The notes under the pieces are model-generated. The model ran no database searches and was not told the DNA's origin. It saw only the letters and a program-made list of their open reading frames with translations. Shown here in pieces: positions 28,922-38,990 of a stretch of DNA of 64,000 bases; positions within the stretch are counted from its first letter, which is position 1, and each line of letters begins with the position of its first letter. The position numbers and the translations under genes are program-made. Source of the DNA: Phycisphaerales bacterium (GTDB lineage: Bacteria > Planctomycetota > Phycisphaerae > UBA1845 > Fen-1342); assembly GCA_022839625.1 (NCBI GenBank), contig JALHJL010000004.1, positions 98,984 through 162,983 of the forward strand. Reading direction: 5' to 3'.

Positions 28922-31345
28922 TTACGAACCGCCGGAGCTTCCTTGTGCTGACGGCGGCGCGATACTGGAGAGGCTGACGGCCGGCGAGGCAGCCGGGCCG
29001 AGCGCCCGATCATTCCAGTTGAACATCAGGCGGTAGCAGAACCAGAACCCAACGATGACGACGGCCAGTGCAGCCACCGTCATGGCCATCCGGCTGGCCC
29101 GTTCCCACGCCGGCCTGGCCTTGCCGAACATCCACACAGCAAGACCGAGGAACCCCCAGAAGGCCACGGTCATGACGATGCCGCGTACTTCGATCTGATC
29201 CCCGAGAATCCACAGGAGCCAGATGACGGTGCCCAACAGCACGAACCCGGCGGCCTGCTTGAACGTGATCATCCAGGGGCCGGGCTTGGGGATGTAGCGC
29301 AGCCAGCCGGGATTCGCGGACAGGAGCAGGTATGGGGCGGCCATGCCGACGCCGGCGGCGCTGAACACCACGAACACCACCCAGGTCGGTTGCGTGAGGG
29401 CATATGCGAAGGCGCCGGCCATGAAGGGTGCCGTACACGCCGTGCCCAGCAACGTGGCCAGCACGCCTTTCACAAAGGCGCCGGTGTATCCCTCGCGCGC
29501 TGCGAGCGCGTCGAGCTTGCCTGCCGCCGCCCCAGGGAGCATGAGCTCGAACACGCCCAGGAGATTCAGCGAGAACACGAACAGGATGGACCCGAGCGCC
29601 ACGATGACCTCGGGGTATTGCCACGGCACCTGGCCGCGCGTGCTGAGCCAGGCGAACGCCCAGAACCAGACGATGATCCCCGCGCAGAATGCCAGCCCGA
29701 GGCGGAGCACGCGCCCGCGATCCTCGCCGGCCTGCTGCACGAAGCTCAGAATCTTGATGGAGATGACCGGCAGAACACAGGGCATGACGTTGAGAATAAG
29801 GCCGCCCAGGAACCCGCCCAGGACCGCCAGCCAGAGGTTCAGGTTCTTGGGTGCAGCGTAGGCCAACGGGTTTTCCAGCGCGCGGATGACCTCTCTCTGG
29901 GTCAGCACGGTCGGCAGGACTGCGGGCTGGTCGGGGTGCCCCGGGGCATACACGACGTTCACGGGCACCGTCGGCGCCCAGCGGAGAATCTCCTGCTGCA
30001 TCCGCGGGTCTGTGTTCGTGTAGTCCGCCAGGATGGGGATGACGTCCAGGTCACGCATCTTGGTCCTGACCGGCGCGGTCTCCAGCACGACTTTCTTGTT
30101 GGTCTGGCACGTGAGGCACCAGGTCGCGGTGTAGTCCACGTACACTTTGTGCCCGCGCCGTGACAGCTCCTCGGCCAGGCCTGGCCGCCAGGGTTGCCAC
30201 GGTATGCGTTCGGCCCAGTCCTCCGCGGTGAAACGCGGCACGCCAGTCTCCGTTGCCGGCGCCACCGCAGGCTCACCCGCCGGATCGACAAGACCGGTCA
30301 GCCAGCTCGGCGCAGCCGGCAGGTCCGGCGGACCGCTTGGGGCGCCCTCTTCGATACGGGCGAGCGGAAACAGCGTCCCCCGCGGGCGATCCGTCACTGC
30401 CGCCGTCGGAGTGTCCGCCGTGAACGTCACATGCCCTTCGGCGGTCTCGGGCGGGAAGCAGATGCCGGCGTCCGTGCAGCTCTGGTAGGTGAACAGGACG
30501 CGCAGGGCCACCGGGCCGCTGGGAAAGAGCTCATCGATGATCGAGACAGGCACGCGGACCTGGAACTGGCCGCTTTGCTGGCGGATTCTGCCGAAGCCCG
30601 GCAGCTCGTGCACCTCCGGCTGCGGCCAGCGCTGTTCGCCGAACTCGAGGCCATCCAGCGGTTCGATGAACAGCCGCGAGGGGATCAGGTCCTTGTGACC
30701 GGGGTCACGGTCCTGAAGGTGATGCCCCCTTGGCACTCGCACGGTCAGTACGATCTCCGCCCCATCCTCGAGGCCGATCCGGTCAGGCGACATCGTCACC
30801 GTGCTGCCCTCGATGTGCCGCGCCCTGGCGAGCGGCGGCGCGACCGTTGCCCGGGCCGCCTTGAACAGCTCGGCGTTCGCGGGCGCGGGTGCGACCGAGG
30901 ATACCGGGAGGTTCAGGCCGGCTTGGGCGCGCACCGGCAGGCACAACTCCTTGCACGCGAGCGCACGCACGGCGGCCTTGATAGGAACGGACTCCAGGGT
31001 CGCGTCGGGGGCGAGCTGTAAGGTCGTGAGCACGAGTATCCGGCCGCCGAGCGCCAAGTACTCGAGGTCGTACTCCTTTCCCAATGTCGGCGCGGGGAAC
31101 CGCAGCTCGCCGAACGTGACCCCGGGCGGCATGTCGAAGGCCACGGTGGTCGGCGCGCCCGTGTCCAGAACGATCGGGTGATACAGGTGCCAGCCCCGCT
31201 CGACGTTGATTTCGAGCACGAACTCCGTCTGCCCGCCCGGCTGGATCGACGTGTGGGCGGCGTAGAGGTTCGCGGTGATCCGCGTGCCAGATGCGGCGGG
31301 CTGAAACAGAGCAACGACGGGCAGCAGCAGCACGAAGAGGTTCAT
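28922..31345 (-). CDS. DsbD-family thiol:disulfide transporter with internal thioredoxin domain
   Basis: 807-aa inner-membrane protein that should carry reducing power from cytoplasmic thioredoxin to the periplasm. Order: signal peptide; a first DsbD-alpha-like domain (about 25-160, Cys pair in ACKELCLPV); a second (about 175-320, TYQSCTDAGICFPP); a thioredoxin-fold domain with TATWCLTCQTNKK (about 405-420); then the membrane domain from about 515, with NVMPCVLPVISIK and GTACTAPFMAG holding the transfer Cys pair, about eight spans. In E. coli DsbD the thioredoxin domain is C-terminal; here it precedes the membrane domain. The C-terminal tail is short and Ser/Gly-rich. Confidence 0.9.
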   Translation of the reverse strand: MNLFVLLLPVVALFQPAASGTRITANLYAAHTSIQPGGQTEFVLEINVERGWHLYHPIVLDTGAPTTVAFDMPPGVTFGELRFPAPTLGKEYDLEYLALGGRILVLTTLQLAPDATLESVPIKAAVRALACKELCLPVRAQAGLNLPVSSVAPAPANAELFKAARATVAPPLARARHIEGSTVTMSPDRIGLEDGAEIVLTVRVPRGHHLQDRDPGHKDLIPSRLFIEPLDGLEFGEQRWPQPEVHELPGFGRIRQQSGQFQVRVPVSIIDELFPSGPVALRVLFTYQSCTDAGICFPPETAEGHVTFTADTPTAAVTDRPRGTLFPLARIEEGAPSGPPDLPAAPSWLTGLVDPAGEPAVAPATETGVPRFTAEDWAERIPWQPWRPGLAEELSRRGHKVYVDYTATWCLTCQTNKKVVLETAPVRTKMRDLDVIPILADYTNTDPRMQQEILRWAPTVPVNVVYAPGHPDQPAVLPTVLTQREVIRALENPLAYAAPKNLNLWLAVLGGFLGGLILNVMPCVLPVISIKILSFVQQAGEDRGRVLRLGLAFCAGIIVWFWAFAWLSTRGQVPWQYPEVIVALGSILFVFSLNLLGVFELMLPGAAAGKLDALAAREGYTGAFVKGVLATLLGTACTAPFMAGAFAYALTQPTWVVFVVFSAAGVGMAAPYLLLSANPGWLRYIPKPGPWMITFKQAAGFVLLGTVIWLLWILGDQIEVRGIVMTVAFWGFLGLAVWMFGKARPAWERASRMAMTVAALAVVIVGFWFCYRLMFNWNDRALGPAASPAVSLSSIAPPSAQGSSGGS

Positions 31346-31493
31346 AAGTCCGTCTCTCGGTTCCGACCGCGCGACCGGTCGAGAAGTCCCCTGGGGTCAG
31401 GCTCCAGAGAGCGCAGGCGGACGGAGCCGCTTTCAATGAGTATATCCGCTCGGCAGGCCGGGCATGTCATCGGGCGCGGGCGGCGGTCGGAGG

Positions 31494-32027
31494 CTACGGC
31501 CGAACCGGGGGCGCCCCGGTACCTTCGTAGGTGAACTCGTACTCGTCGAGCAGGCGCTCCCCGGTCGGGAGATGCAGCCACACGCTCAGCAGGTATTGGC
31601 CGGCGGGCAGCGGGCCGTGCTCGAGTTGCAGCGGGAAATCGTAGTACCGCGACAGCCGGTCCCGGTACAGGCCCAGCGCTCTTTCGGTCTTGATCTCGAC
31701 CGGCCAGAACGCGGCGCGTGTGCCGATGTGCTCCCCTGGCCGCCGTGTTTGCAGCTCAAAATGCAGCGTCCCTACGATCTTCGTCAGGTCGTCCGAGGTG
31801 TCGTACGCCGCCAGAACGACCTCCAGCCCGTCGGCGCTGCCGTCGCCGGCGAAGCTCACCGGCTGCGTAAGAAACCGCTGAATCTCGATCCGTTTGGGCA
31901 AGATGAGGCGGATGTACGCGTCCAACTCGGGGTCGCTGGTCTGGACTCCGGTCGGCGCGTCGGTGCAGGAACAGACGCCGAGGGCGGCCACAAGCGAGAG
32001 GGCAATCAGCCAGGTGCGCTGCTTCAT
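31494..32027 (-). CDS. lipoprotein, function unknown
   Basis: 177 aa starting at ATG 32027, with GAGGAA 5 nt upstream. Signal peptide WLIALSLVAALGVCSC ends in a Cys suited to lipidation. The mature part begins with SDPELDAYIRLILPKRIEIQ, then a beta-sandwich-like region (VVLAAYDTSDDLTKIVGTLH, AGQYLLSVWLHLPTGERLLD). No family recognised. The open frame extends upstream to 34997 purely as antisense of the next gene. Confidence 0.78.
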   Translation of the reverse strand: MKQRTWLIALSLVAALGVCSCTDAPTGVQTSDPELDAYIRLILPKRIEIQRFLTQPVSFAGDGSADGLEVVLAAYDTSDDLTKIVGTLHFELQTRRPGEHIGTRAAFWPVEIKTERALGLYRDRLSRYYDFPLQLEHGPLPAGQYLLSVWLHLPTGERLLDEYEFTYEGTGAPPVRP

Positions 32028-32381
32028 GGGGACTTCCTCGCCGAGGTTCAAAGGACCCAGACCGAGGAAGTATACCCGCCCGCCGATGCCCACAGTAGGG
32101 CATGGCTCCGGCTTTGCGCCCGGTAACGCGACGTTCCCGCCCGGCCCCCCGGCGGGGCCGCTTCCGAACGTCCGCGGAATCCACCCGGGAGGGAGAAGGT
32201 CGCTGAGGCGCCCCCTCCGGCCGCGTCGCATTACTCTGCGGGGGCTTGTGCAGAAGCAGGTACCCGGCGCGCGTAGCTGTTTGCGCCCGCCGTTCGTGCC
32301 GAGCACCCCCAAGAGTGCGGTTCGCGACTTCGGTCGAAGCTGACAGGTAAGACGCATTTCGCACGGACAAGGAGCCAGGCT
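32028..32381. other. divergent intergenic region
   Basis: 354 bases between a minus-strand lipoprotein and a plus-strand TPR protein; promoters for both must lie here. I see no gene and no clear hexamers. Confidence 0.4.
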
Positions 32382-35063
32382 GTGATCACGAGCAAGCTGC
32401 TTCCCGACGCGGTGGTGGCGATTACGCTGGGTGCGGTGGCGTTGATTGCGCCCGCGCCGGCGCCGGTCCCCGCGCCGGCCCCGCCGGATGCCTTCACCCT
32501 CGCCGCGGTAATACCGGACGACGTGTTCCTTTGCGCCGCGGAGCGGCACAACCCCGAGCGGGATTTCATCGCCCGCTATTGGGGAGAGGTGTTCGAAGCG
32601 CTCGCGCAAAGCGGCGTGGGCCAGGACGTGATCGGCCTGGTCAGCTCCCTGGCAGGCCCGGGGCAGGCGGCCGAGGCGGAACGGTTGCTGGAGCGGGCCA
32701 CGCAACTGTTCGAGGGCGTGGACTGGGGGCAGCTCGGCGGCCAGGAGCTGGTGTTTGCCGAACGGTTCGAGCCGCCCGCGCCGGTGATGGGCAGCGCTCC
32801 GCCCATCTTCCTGCCGGACATGGTCTGCGTCATGCGCGGCAGTGTGACGGGCGCAGCACAGAACTACGCCGGTCTCGTGGCCATCCTGGAGGCCGTGGCG
32901 GAGGAGATCAACCGGGTCGCGGGCATGGACGCGCTCGCGGTGAAGAAGACCGACCGGATGGGGACCCAGGTGGCCGAGCTGGATTTGCTGGTGATGCTGC
33001 CCGGCGCGCCATCGTTGCCGCTCTCGGTCGCTCTCCGCGGTGACGTGATCGTCATCGCCCTGCGCGAGCAGCTTCTTGGTGACGTGTTGGGCCTCATGGC
33101 GGGCAACGGTCAGAAGCGGCCGCTGTCGAAGTCGCCGCGTTTTCAGGCGGCCTTCGCGCAGCTCCCGCCGGCCCAGGACAGCCTGTCGTTCTTCGACATG
33201 CAGGCGATGCTCAAGCCGCTGTGCGCGTTTCTGAGCGGCGTGGTCGAGATGGTTGACGCGCCCCGCGATCTGTACCTCAGTGCGGGCATGACGCCGGAAG
33301 TGAACAAGCTCAACACCCAAGCCGTCGTCGCGTACACGGGCGGCGACGTGAAGCAGGCCTTGGCGCTGGTGGAGCGCGCCTACGAGGCCGCGCCGCAGAA
33401 CAGCATCGTCCTCTACAACCTGGCGTGCTTCCACGCGCTGCTGGGGCACAAGGAGGAGGCCCTGGGCTGGCTCGAGAAGGCCGTGGAGGGCGGCTTCTAC
33501 GCTCCGGACAAGATCGGCAGCGACTCGGACCTGGAGAGCCTGCGGGACGAGGCCCGCTACAAGGCCGCCTTGGCCAAGGCCGCCGAACTTGCCCGCATGG
33601 CGGCCGCTGAGGACATCGCCATCAACTGCGCGGATACCGGAGAGGTCTATCGGCTGCGCTTGCAGGCCCTCCGGGCGTACGAGCAGAAGGACTACGAACA
33701 GGGCCTGAAGCTGAGCGAGCAGGCCCACGCCCTGGGACCGCAGGACTCGAAGGTGCTGTACTCGCTGGCTTGCTTCCACACCCTGCTCGGGCATGAGGAG
33801 AAGGGGTTGGACTTCCTGGTGCAGGCCGTGGACGCGGGTTTCTACTGCCCGCGGCACATCGCCAAGGACCCCGACCTGGAGAGCATCCGCGGCGACGCCC
33901 GGTACAAGGCGGCCCTGACCAAGGCCCGCGAGGGGGCGGCCAGGCTCGACGCCGAGACGAGCGGTGAGAAGACCACGTGGGTCAAGCGCGTGTTGGATCA
34001 ACTGGCTGATGCCGCCGGGATCTTCGATTACACCGCCGAGATCGAGAGCACGAAGGGGTACACCGTCCGGGCCGAGTCGCTGACCGCGCTGGTGCCCGAC
34101 GCCAAACAGCGGTCTGTGTACCGCATCTTCGGCGCCGGCCGGCAGCTTACGCAGTTTGACCGCTACCTGCCGCAGGAAACTGAGTCGTTCTCCGTATCCA
34201 CGGGCTTCGACGCGCAGGCGCTCTACAAGTTCCTCGAGGATTCGTTCCGGGAGCTCGGCCCGGTGGGCGAAGATGCCCTGGCCCGCTGGGAACAGATTCA
34301 AAAACAGATCGGCGTGGACGTGCAGAAGGACATCATCGGCTGGATCGATGGCGGACTTGTCAGCATCACCCTGGCCGACGAGGGCGGATCGGTGTGGCTG
34401 CTCAAAGTCACCGACGAGGAAGTCGCCCGCGCCAAGGTCCGCTCCGCGGTCGAGTTCCTTTCCACGAGGCTCACCGAAACAGTCGCGCGGAACCCGGCGC
34501 TCGCCGGCCTGGCCATGCTCTCTCTCCACACCTCGCCGGCGGACCAGCCCGGCCTGGAAGGCTTCGAGAACCTGCACATCGCCTTCTCGCCCGAGCCGGC
34601 GGTGTGGGGCGTTACGGACGGCCACCTCGTGTTCGGCTCCTCCGCCGAGGCGGTGGCCTTGTGTCTGGCGACGGCCCGCGGCGAGCACCCGAATGTGCGG
34701 CACAACGCCCGGCTGATGTCCGAAGTCATCGTTCCGAGCGGGCCATTCGTGAGCCTCACACTGACCGATCGGCGGACGCTGGGCAAGGATCTGGCCAAGG
34801 GCATCGGCGTCGCCTCGATGATTACCGGCATGGCCGGCTCCTTCGTGCCCGAGCCTGAGGTGCGCACGGTTGCGACCAAGCTCGCCGGTATCCTCGGGAA
34901 GCTCACCCCGGTGGTGCGGAAGATCGACTTCTACAAGTCGACCGCGAGCCATACGACCTTCGACGGCCAGAAGTGGCGCAGCGTCACGCTGACGCACTAC
35001 GTCTCGCCGGCGGAGCGAGCCCCTCAGAGCGCACCTGGGAACGTAGCCCCCGACGCGCCCTGA
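32382..35063 (+). CDS. exported DUF3352-like protein with inserted TPR pair
   Basis: 893-aa exported protein. Signal peptide, then DUF3352-like segments before and after (about 30-300 and 545-870; VSITLADEGGSVWLLKVTD, GHLVFGSSAEAVALCLATA, FVSLTLTDRRTLGKDLAKG). Between them lie two homologous TPR modules (about 310-410 and 420-520), each with a LYNLACFHALLGHKEEAL / LYSLACFHTLLGHEEKGL helix pair and a shared tail (DLESLRDEARYKAAL / DLESIRGDARYKAAL). The TPRs appear to have been inserted into the host domain and then duplicated. GTG start with AAGGAG 8 nt upstream. Biological role unknown; probably periplasmic. Confidence 0.75.
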   Translation: MITSKLLPDAVVAITLGAVALIAPAPAPVPAPAPPDAFTLAAVIPDDVFLCAAERHNPERDFIARYWGEVFEALAQSGVGQDVIGLVSSLAGPGQAAEAERLLERATQLFEGVDWGQLGGQELVFAERFEPPAPVMGSAPPIFLPDMVCVMRGSVTGAAQNYAGLVAILEAVAEEINRVAGMDALAVKKTDRMGTQVAELDLLVMLPGAPSLPLSVALRGDVIVIALREQLLGDVLGLMAGNGQKRPLSKSPRFQAAFAQLPPAQDSLSFFDMQAMLKPLCAFLSGVVEMVDAPRDLYLSAGMTPEVNKLNTQAVVAYTGGDVKQALALVERAYEAAPQNSIVLYNLACFHALLGHKEEALGWLEKAVEGGFYAPDKIGSDSDLESLRDEARYKAALAKAAELARMAAAEDIAINCADTGEVYRLRLQALRAYEQKDYEQGLKLSEQAHALGPQDSKVLYSLACFHTLLGHEEKGLDFLVQAVDAGFYCPRHIAKDPDLESIRGDARYKAALTKAREGAARLDAETSGEKTTWVKRVLDQLADAAGIFDYTAEIESTKGYTVRAESLTALVPDAKQRSVYRIFGAGRQLTQFDRYLPQETESFSVSTGFDAQALYKFLEDSFRELGPVGEDALARWEQIQKQIGVDVQKDIIGWIDGGLVSITLADEGGSVWLLKVTDEEVARAKVRSAVEFLSTRLTETVARNPALAGLAMLSLHTSPADQPGLEGFENLHIAFSPEPAVWGVTDGHLVFGSSAEAVALCLATARGEHPNVRHNARLMSEVIVPSGPFVSLTLTDRRTLGKDLAKGIGVASMITGMAGSFVPEPEVRTVATKLAGILGKLTPVVRKIDFYKSTASHTTFDGQKWRSVTLTHYVSPAERAPQSAPGNVAPDAP

Positions 35064-35144
35064 GCCGCGGGCTTCAACCCGCGCGGACGGACCAGCCGCG
35101 CAGCACGAATGTCGCGGCTCAGAAGCCGGATTCGCCAGGAGTGC

Positions 35145-38100
35145 TCAACGCTCGCGCAGCAGCGCGCGCAGGACGCTCGTGATCCGATGCAGCGGCTGGG
35201 CCGTGACCTTCGGTGCGGCCAGCGTCCCTTCCACGCGGTACTGCACCAGCTCCTGGCCGGCCAGCTCAAGCACCCGGTCCAGAGCCTCCAACCGCGGCCA
35301 AAGCTCCGGCCGCGCAGCCCAGAGCGTCATCCGAACCGTGTCGTCCCGCATGTTCCAGGTGCCGTTGCCGACCAGTCGCAGGTCGGATCCGTCGATGGCG
35401 ATCCGCTCCAGCCGAATCACGCTCCCCTCCCAACGGAAACGCACGCGGGCCTGGTTCAGAACGTCGCTGGCCGGCGGCGGCCGAAGGCGAAACACCGAAG
35501 CGAGTACCGGTGTTTGCAGAAACGTCGCCCCGCGGACGAGCAACTCGCCGCCGCCGCGGCGGGTCGAGGCATCCCCGCCCGTTCCGCGCAACCAGACTTC
35601 GCCGCTGATTCTTCCCGGGCGCGGGCGGTCGGGCGGGGCGTGCGGCTCGCCCCGGCGAGGGAGCAGCTTGTCGGTGCTGATGTCCCAGAGGGTCGCCGAA
35701 AGCTCGTAGTCAGCGGTGTCCGGGTCAACATACAGAGCGCCTTGCACGGCACCGTCGCCCAGCCGCCCCCGCAGGTTCTCCAGTTGCACCGACCGCGCGC
35801 CCGGCGCGTGACGGATCAGACCCTCCCAGTCCTCGATCGTGCGGCCGGCGAGCCGCCCCTGCTCGATGCGGAAGCCCAGCTCGGCCTCAACCTCACCCTG
35901 TGGCGTAATCGTACAGCTCCCGGACAACTCGCCGGTGCCGATGGTTACGTCCAGGCCGAGCGCGAGCGCGACTTCGCGCAGCGGCAAGCGCCCCTCGAGC
36001 CGCCAGGTCCGCGGCGCGCCGCCGCTGACACTGACGCTGGACAGCGCCGCGTCGATCTCGCCCGTCAGACCGAGGCGCTCCAACAACTGCGGCGCCGCGC
36101 CGGGCAGGGCGCGGATCAGCTCGGAATCGAGCACCACATCGTTCGCGGCGACCGCGAAGGTCGCGTCGATCTCGCCCGCGCGCCACGTGCCGGCTTTGTG
36201 CTGGGTGACCAGGACACGCCCCCGCGCGCCCAGGTCCGCGGTCGCGCGCGCCACGCGAAAGCTGCCGGGCGACAGCGTCAACTCGCCGGCGACGTTGCGC
36301 AGGTCAAGCGGGAGGAGTTGGGGCTGCATCTGTGCCGCGCGGATCGTGATGTCCGCCACCTGCTGACCCGCGCCGCCGATGGTTTCCCCGGCCTGCAATG
36401 CAACCGCCAGATCGGCGGCTCCCGCCAGTCCGAGCTGGTCGATCAGTTCGCTCCAGCGCGTCGGCAAGAACTGGGGATACAGGGCTTCGATCGCCGTGGT
36501 TTGGGCGTGCGCCTGCAATGACAACGGCGCGCCGGGTTCGTGCACGTCCGGCAGGGTCGCGGCCAGCTCGAGCCGGCTGCCCGCCTGTTCGCAGGTGAAC
36601 GAGAGGATGTCGTGCGCCCCGTTCTGCACACGGACCAGGCCGTCGCGCACGCTCCAGCGGCGGTCGGGCTCTCGTCCGAACAACTCACCCGCCTTGATTC
36701 GGACCGTCAGCGACCGCTGCTGCCCGCCATCACGCGCCGCGCCGTGCACCCGGCCCCAGACATCCGCCTGGCCCTCGAAACGGACTTCCATCGCGTCGTC
36801 CGTCCCGCTCGCCGCGAGGACCGCCGTGTGATCGATCTCCAGATCGTGGACTTGCACGCGCAGGTCGGTGTGCGTGTCCCCGTCGACCAGGCGAAGCTCT
36901 CCGTCCAGGCGCACGCCCGTGTCGCCGTCGTACCCGTGCAGGTTCTCGATCCGCACGAGGCCGTTGCTCACGGTCAGCCGTCCGTCCACGTGATCGAGCC
37001 GGCGGCCATCGCCGATCGCGAGGCTCCCGTTGAGGAGGTCGGCTTGCACCTGCACGTCCGCGTCCGCAGGCCCGGTTTCGGCCGTGCCGTCCGGACGGCG
37101 GACCGCGACCAGCGCGTCGCACAAGCCGAGCGGGCTGGACTGCCTCCATACCAGGCGGTAGCGCTCCGGCAACGCGGCGTACAGCTCGGCATCAAGCGGG
37201 ACGTCTTGACCATGGAAGCGCAGATCGAACCCGGCCCACGAACGCGTGCTGTTGACGACACCATTGCCGCGTACGACACCGGTCCCGTGTCGGCCGGTCA
37301 GTTGCTCCAGCAGCAGCCGGCCCTGGGAAAACCGCAGAATCCCGTGGATATCTTCAAAGTCGTATGGGAAATGCCGGTAGCGGCACGATGCCCCCAGCGC
37401 CTCGATTTCCCCCTCGAACCGCGCGGCACCGGATCGGGGCGGCGCCGCTCCGGCGCCTGCGTCCGGCGGTTGGATTCGCAGCCGCAAATTCACCTTGCCG
37501 CGCGGGCGATAGTCCCGTAGAGCCGCAACGACCGGCCCCGACAAACGCTGGGACCGCACAAACGCCGGATGGGACTCCGCCGTGGGCAGCTCGATTCCGT
37601 CGACGCGAAACTCGGCCTGGACGATGTCATCCACGCTGACTGAGGGACGCTTGCCCGTGCCCGCGGGTGCCAGTTGGGCGGCCCAAACGTGCTCCAGCAA
37701 CTCGGCTTGCGTACGCACGTGGAGCGAGGTCGCCGCGCCGCGAAGCTGCCCCTGCACGCTCACTTCGCACTGGCCAGGACTGCCCCGCTCGGCGGGGTGA
37801 TAGGCGAAGGTCCCTTGTCCGCCGGTCAGTTGCAGGAAACAGCCCCCCAGAGGACCGGTCCGTGCGACGGCGACCGGCGCTCCCTCGTAGTCCTCAAGCG
37901 GCAGTGCGCATCGGAGGTCTGCAAACCGCACAACGACCGGCCCGAGCCACGCATGCGACGGATCGCCGTCCGAGCGCGTGGGCGGCAAGTGGATGACCAG
38001 GTGGTCAAGGAGCGCGCGTCCTGCCAGCCCCACGCGCGCGACGCTCTCCGCGGCCGGGGCCGGCAGGAACCGCGCGACGGTTTCCAGATCAACCCAGTCC

Positions 38101-38786
38101 AGTCTCAACGCCCCCACACCCGCGGGCTGTTCCCAGCGAAGCTCCGCCAGCGGCTCGTCCCGCTCGGGACGGTGATCGAGCCGCAGCACATAGCCGTCGG
38201 CGGTCGCGCGGCCGTCGGCGCTGAGGAGCTGGCGCTGTACGAGCTGTGGGCGGCCGCGCTCCACCACGAACACCTGGACGTCCGCCTGGCGGATCGACAC
38301 GGGCGGCAGGCCCACGTCGGCCGCACTCAGCCTTCTCCAGAGCAGGCGAGCGTCCGCGTCGGCGTGCTCGGCGGCCGCTTCGTCGGCCAGGTGCTCGGGG
38401 CTGCAAACGATCGCCAACGCCACCCGGCGCAGCTCGATGCGCTCCGGCCTGAAGCGCCCCAGCAGCAGATCGCCCAGCCCGCAGGCGACCTGGGCCGAGC
38501 CGATCCGCAGGAAGGGCGGCGTCCGCGCACCGGCCGGCGGGCGGTAGAACGGCACAACGTGGAGCGGGCTCATGACCAGGTCGCTCAACTCGAGCCGCCC
38601 GCGCGCTGAGAACGTCACGGCTCCGACGTCGACGTTTCCCACGGGCAGGGTCCGCAGCGCCTCCAGCACGCGGATGCGCAGACGGGCAGGATTCGTCCGG
38701 TGCGCGTACGCTCCGAAGATCAATGCCGCAACGGCGAGCGCGGCCCAGATCGGCCATCGGCGACCACGACGTTTCCGTTCGGCCAT
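35145..38786 (-). CDS. second large AsmA/DUF3971-like envelope protein
   Basis: 1213-aa protein: basic N-terminus, one membrane anchor (WPIWAALAVAALIFGAYAH), then about 1100 residues of repetitive beta structure and a C-terminal AsmA-like part (FLQTPVLASVFRL, DSDLRLVGNGTWNM-like pattern IDGSDLRLVGNGTWN). Same architecture class as the 8653-12180 protein but little obvious sequence identity. Such proteins bridge the two membranes in lipid transfer. ATG 38786 is used; the preceding TTG is weaker. Single gene; antisense frames are shadows. Confidence 0.72.
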   Translation of the reverse strand: MAERKRRGRRWPIWAALAVAALIFGAYAHRTNPARLRIRVLEALRTLPVGNVDVGAVTFSARGRLELSDLVMSPLHVVPFYRPPAGARTPPFLRIGSAQVACGLGDLLLGRFRPERIELRRVALAIVCSPEHLADEAAAEHADADARLLWRRLSAADVGLPPVSIRQADVQVFVVERGRPQLVQRQLLSADGRATADGYVLRLDHRPERDEPLAELRWEQPAGVGALRLDWVDLETVARFLPAPAAESVARVGLAGRALLDHLVIHLPPTRSDGDPSHAWLGPVVVRFADLRCALPLEDYEGAPVAVARTGPLGGCFLQLTGGQGTFAYHPAERGSPGQCEVSVQGQLRGAATSLHVRTQAELLEHVWAAQLAPAGTGKRPSVSVDDIVQAEFRVDGIELPTAESHPAFVRSQRLSGPVVAALRDYRPRGKVNLRLRIQPPDAGAGAAPPRSGAARFEGEIEALGASCRYRHFPYDFEDIHGILRFSQGRLLLEQLTGRHGTGVVRGNGVVNSTRSWAGFDLRFHGQDVPLDAELYAALPERYRLVWRQSSPLGLCDALVAVRRPDGTAETGPADADVQVQADLLNGSLAIGDGRRLDHVDGRLTVSNGLVRIENLHGYDGDTGVRLDGELRLVDGDTHTDLRVQVHDLEIDHTAVLAASGTDDAMEVRFEGQADVWGRVHGAARDGGQQRSLTVRIKAGELFGREPDRRWSVRDGLVRVQNGAHDILSFTCEQAGSRLELAATLPDVHEPGAPLSLQAHAQTTAIEALYPQFLPTRWSELIDQLGLAGAADLAVALQAGETIGGAGQQVADITIRAAQMQPQLLPLDLRNVAGELTLSPGSFRVARATADLGARGRVLVTQHKAGTWRAGEIDATFAVAANDVVLDSELIRALPGAAPQLLERLGLTGEIDAALSSVSVSGGAPRTWRLEGRLPLREVALALGLDVTIGTGELSGSCTITPQGEVEAELGFRIEQGRLAGRTIEDWEGLIRHAPGARSVQLENLRGRLGDGAVQGALYVDPDTADYELSATLWDISTDKLLPRRGEPHAPPDRPRPGRISGEVWLRGTGGDASTRRGGGELLVRGATFLQTPVLASVFRLRPPPASDVLNQARVRFRWEGSVIRLERIAIDGSDLRLVGNGTWNMRDDTVRMTLWAARPELWPRLEALDRVLELAGQELVQYRVEGTLAAPKVTAQPLHRITSVLRALLRER

Positions 38787-38990
38787 CAACCAACCTCACG
38801 CCCGGTGGTGAGCCGGCCCCACAACCCGACGAAATCTCACTCTACGCCGGCCGCCTGCCGCCGCAAGGGAGAAACGCGAGGATGGGGAAGCGGAGTGGCG
38901 GGGACATCGGGGCCGGCATCGCTGCCCCGCGCGCCCGGTTATAATGCCTTGTTCGCGAATGTCGCCCGGTGGCATCAACGAGCCGCGTGA

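Noticed and set aside
31494..34997. A 1167-codon minus-strand open frame
   Set aside because: It is antisense to the TPR/DUF3352-like gene and has the Arg/His/Val-rich composition of a shadow. Only its last 177 codons (from 32027) have a signal peptide, a ribosome site and a plausible fold, and these are annotated as the lipoprotein.
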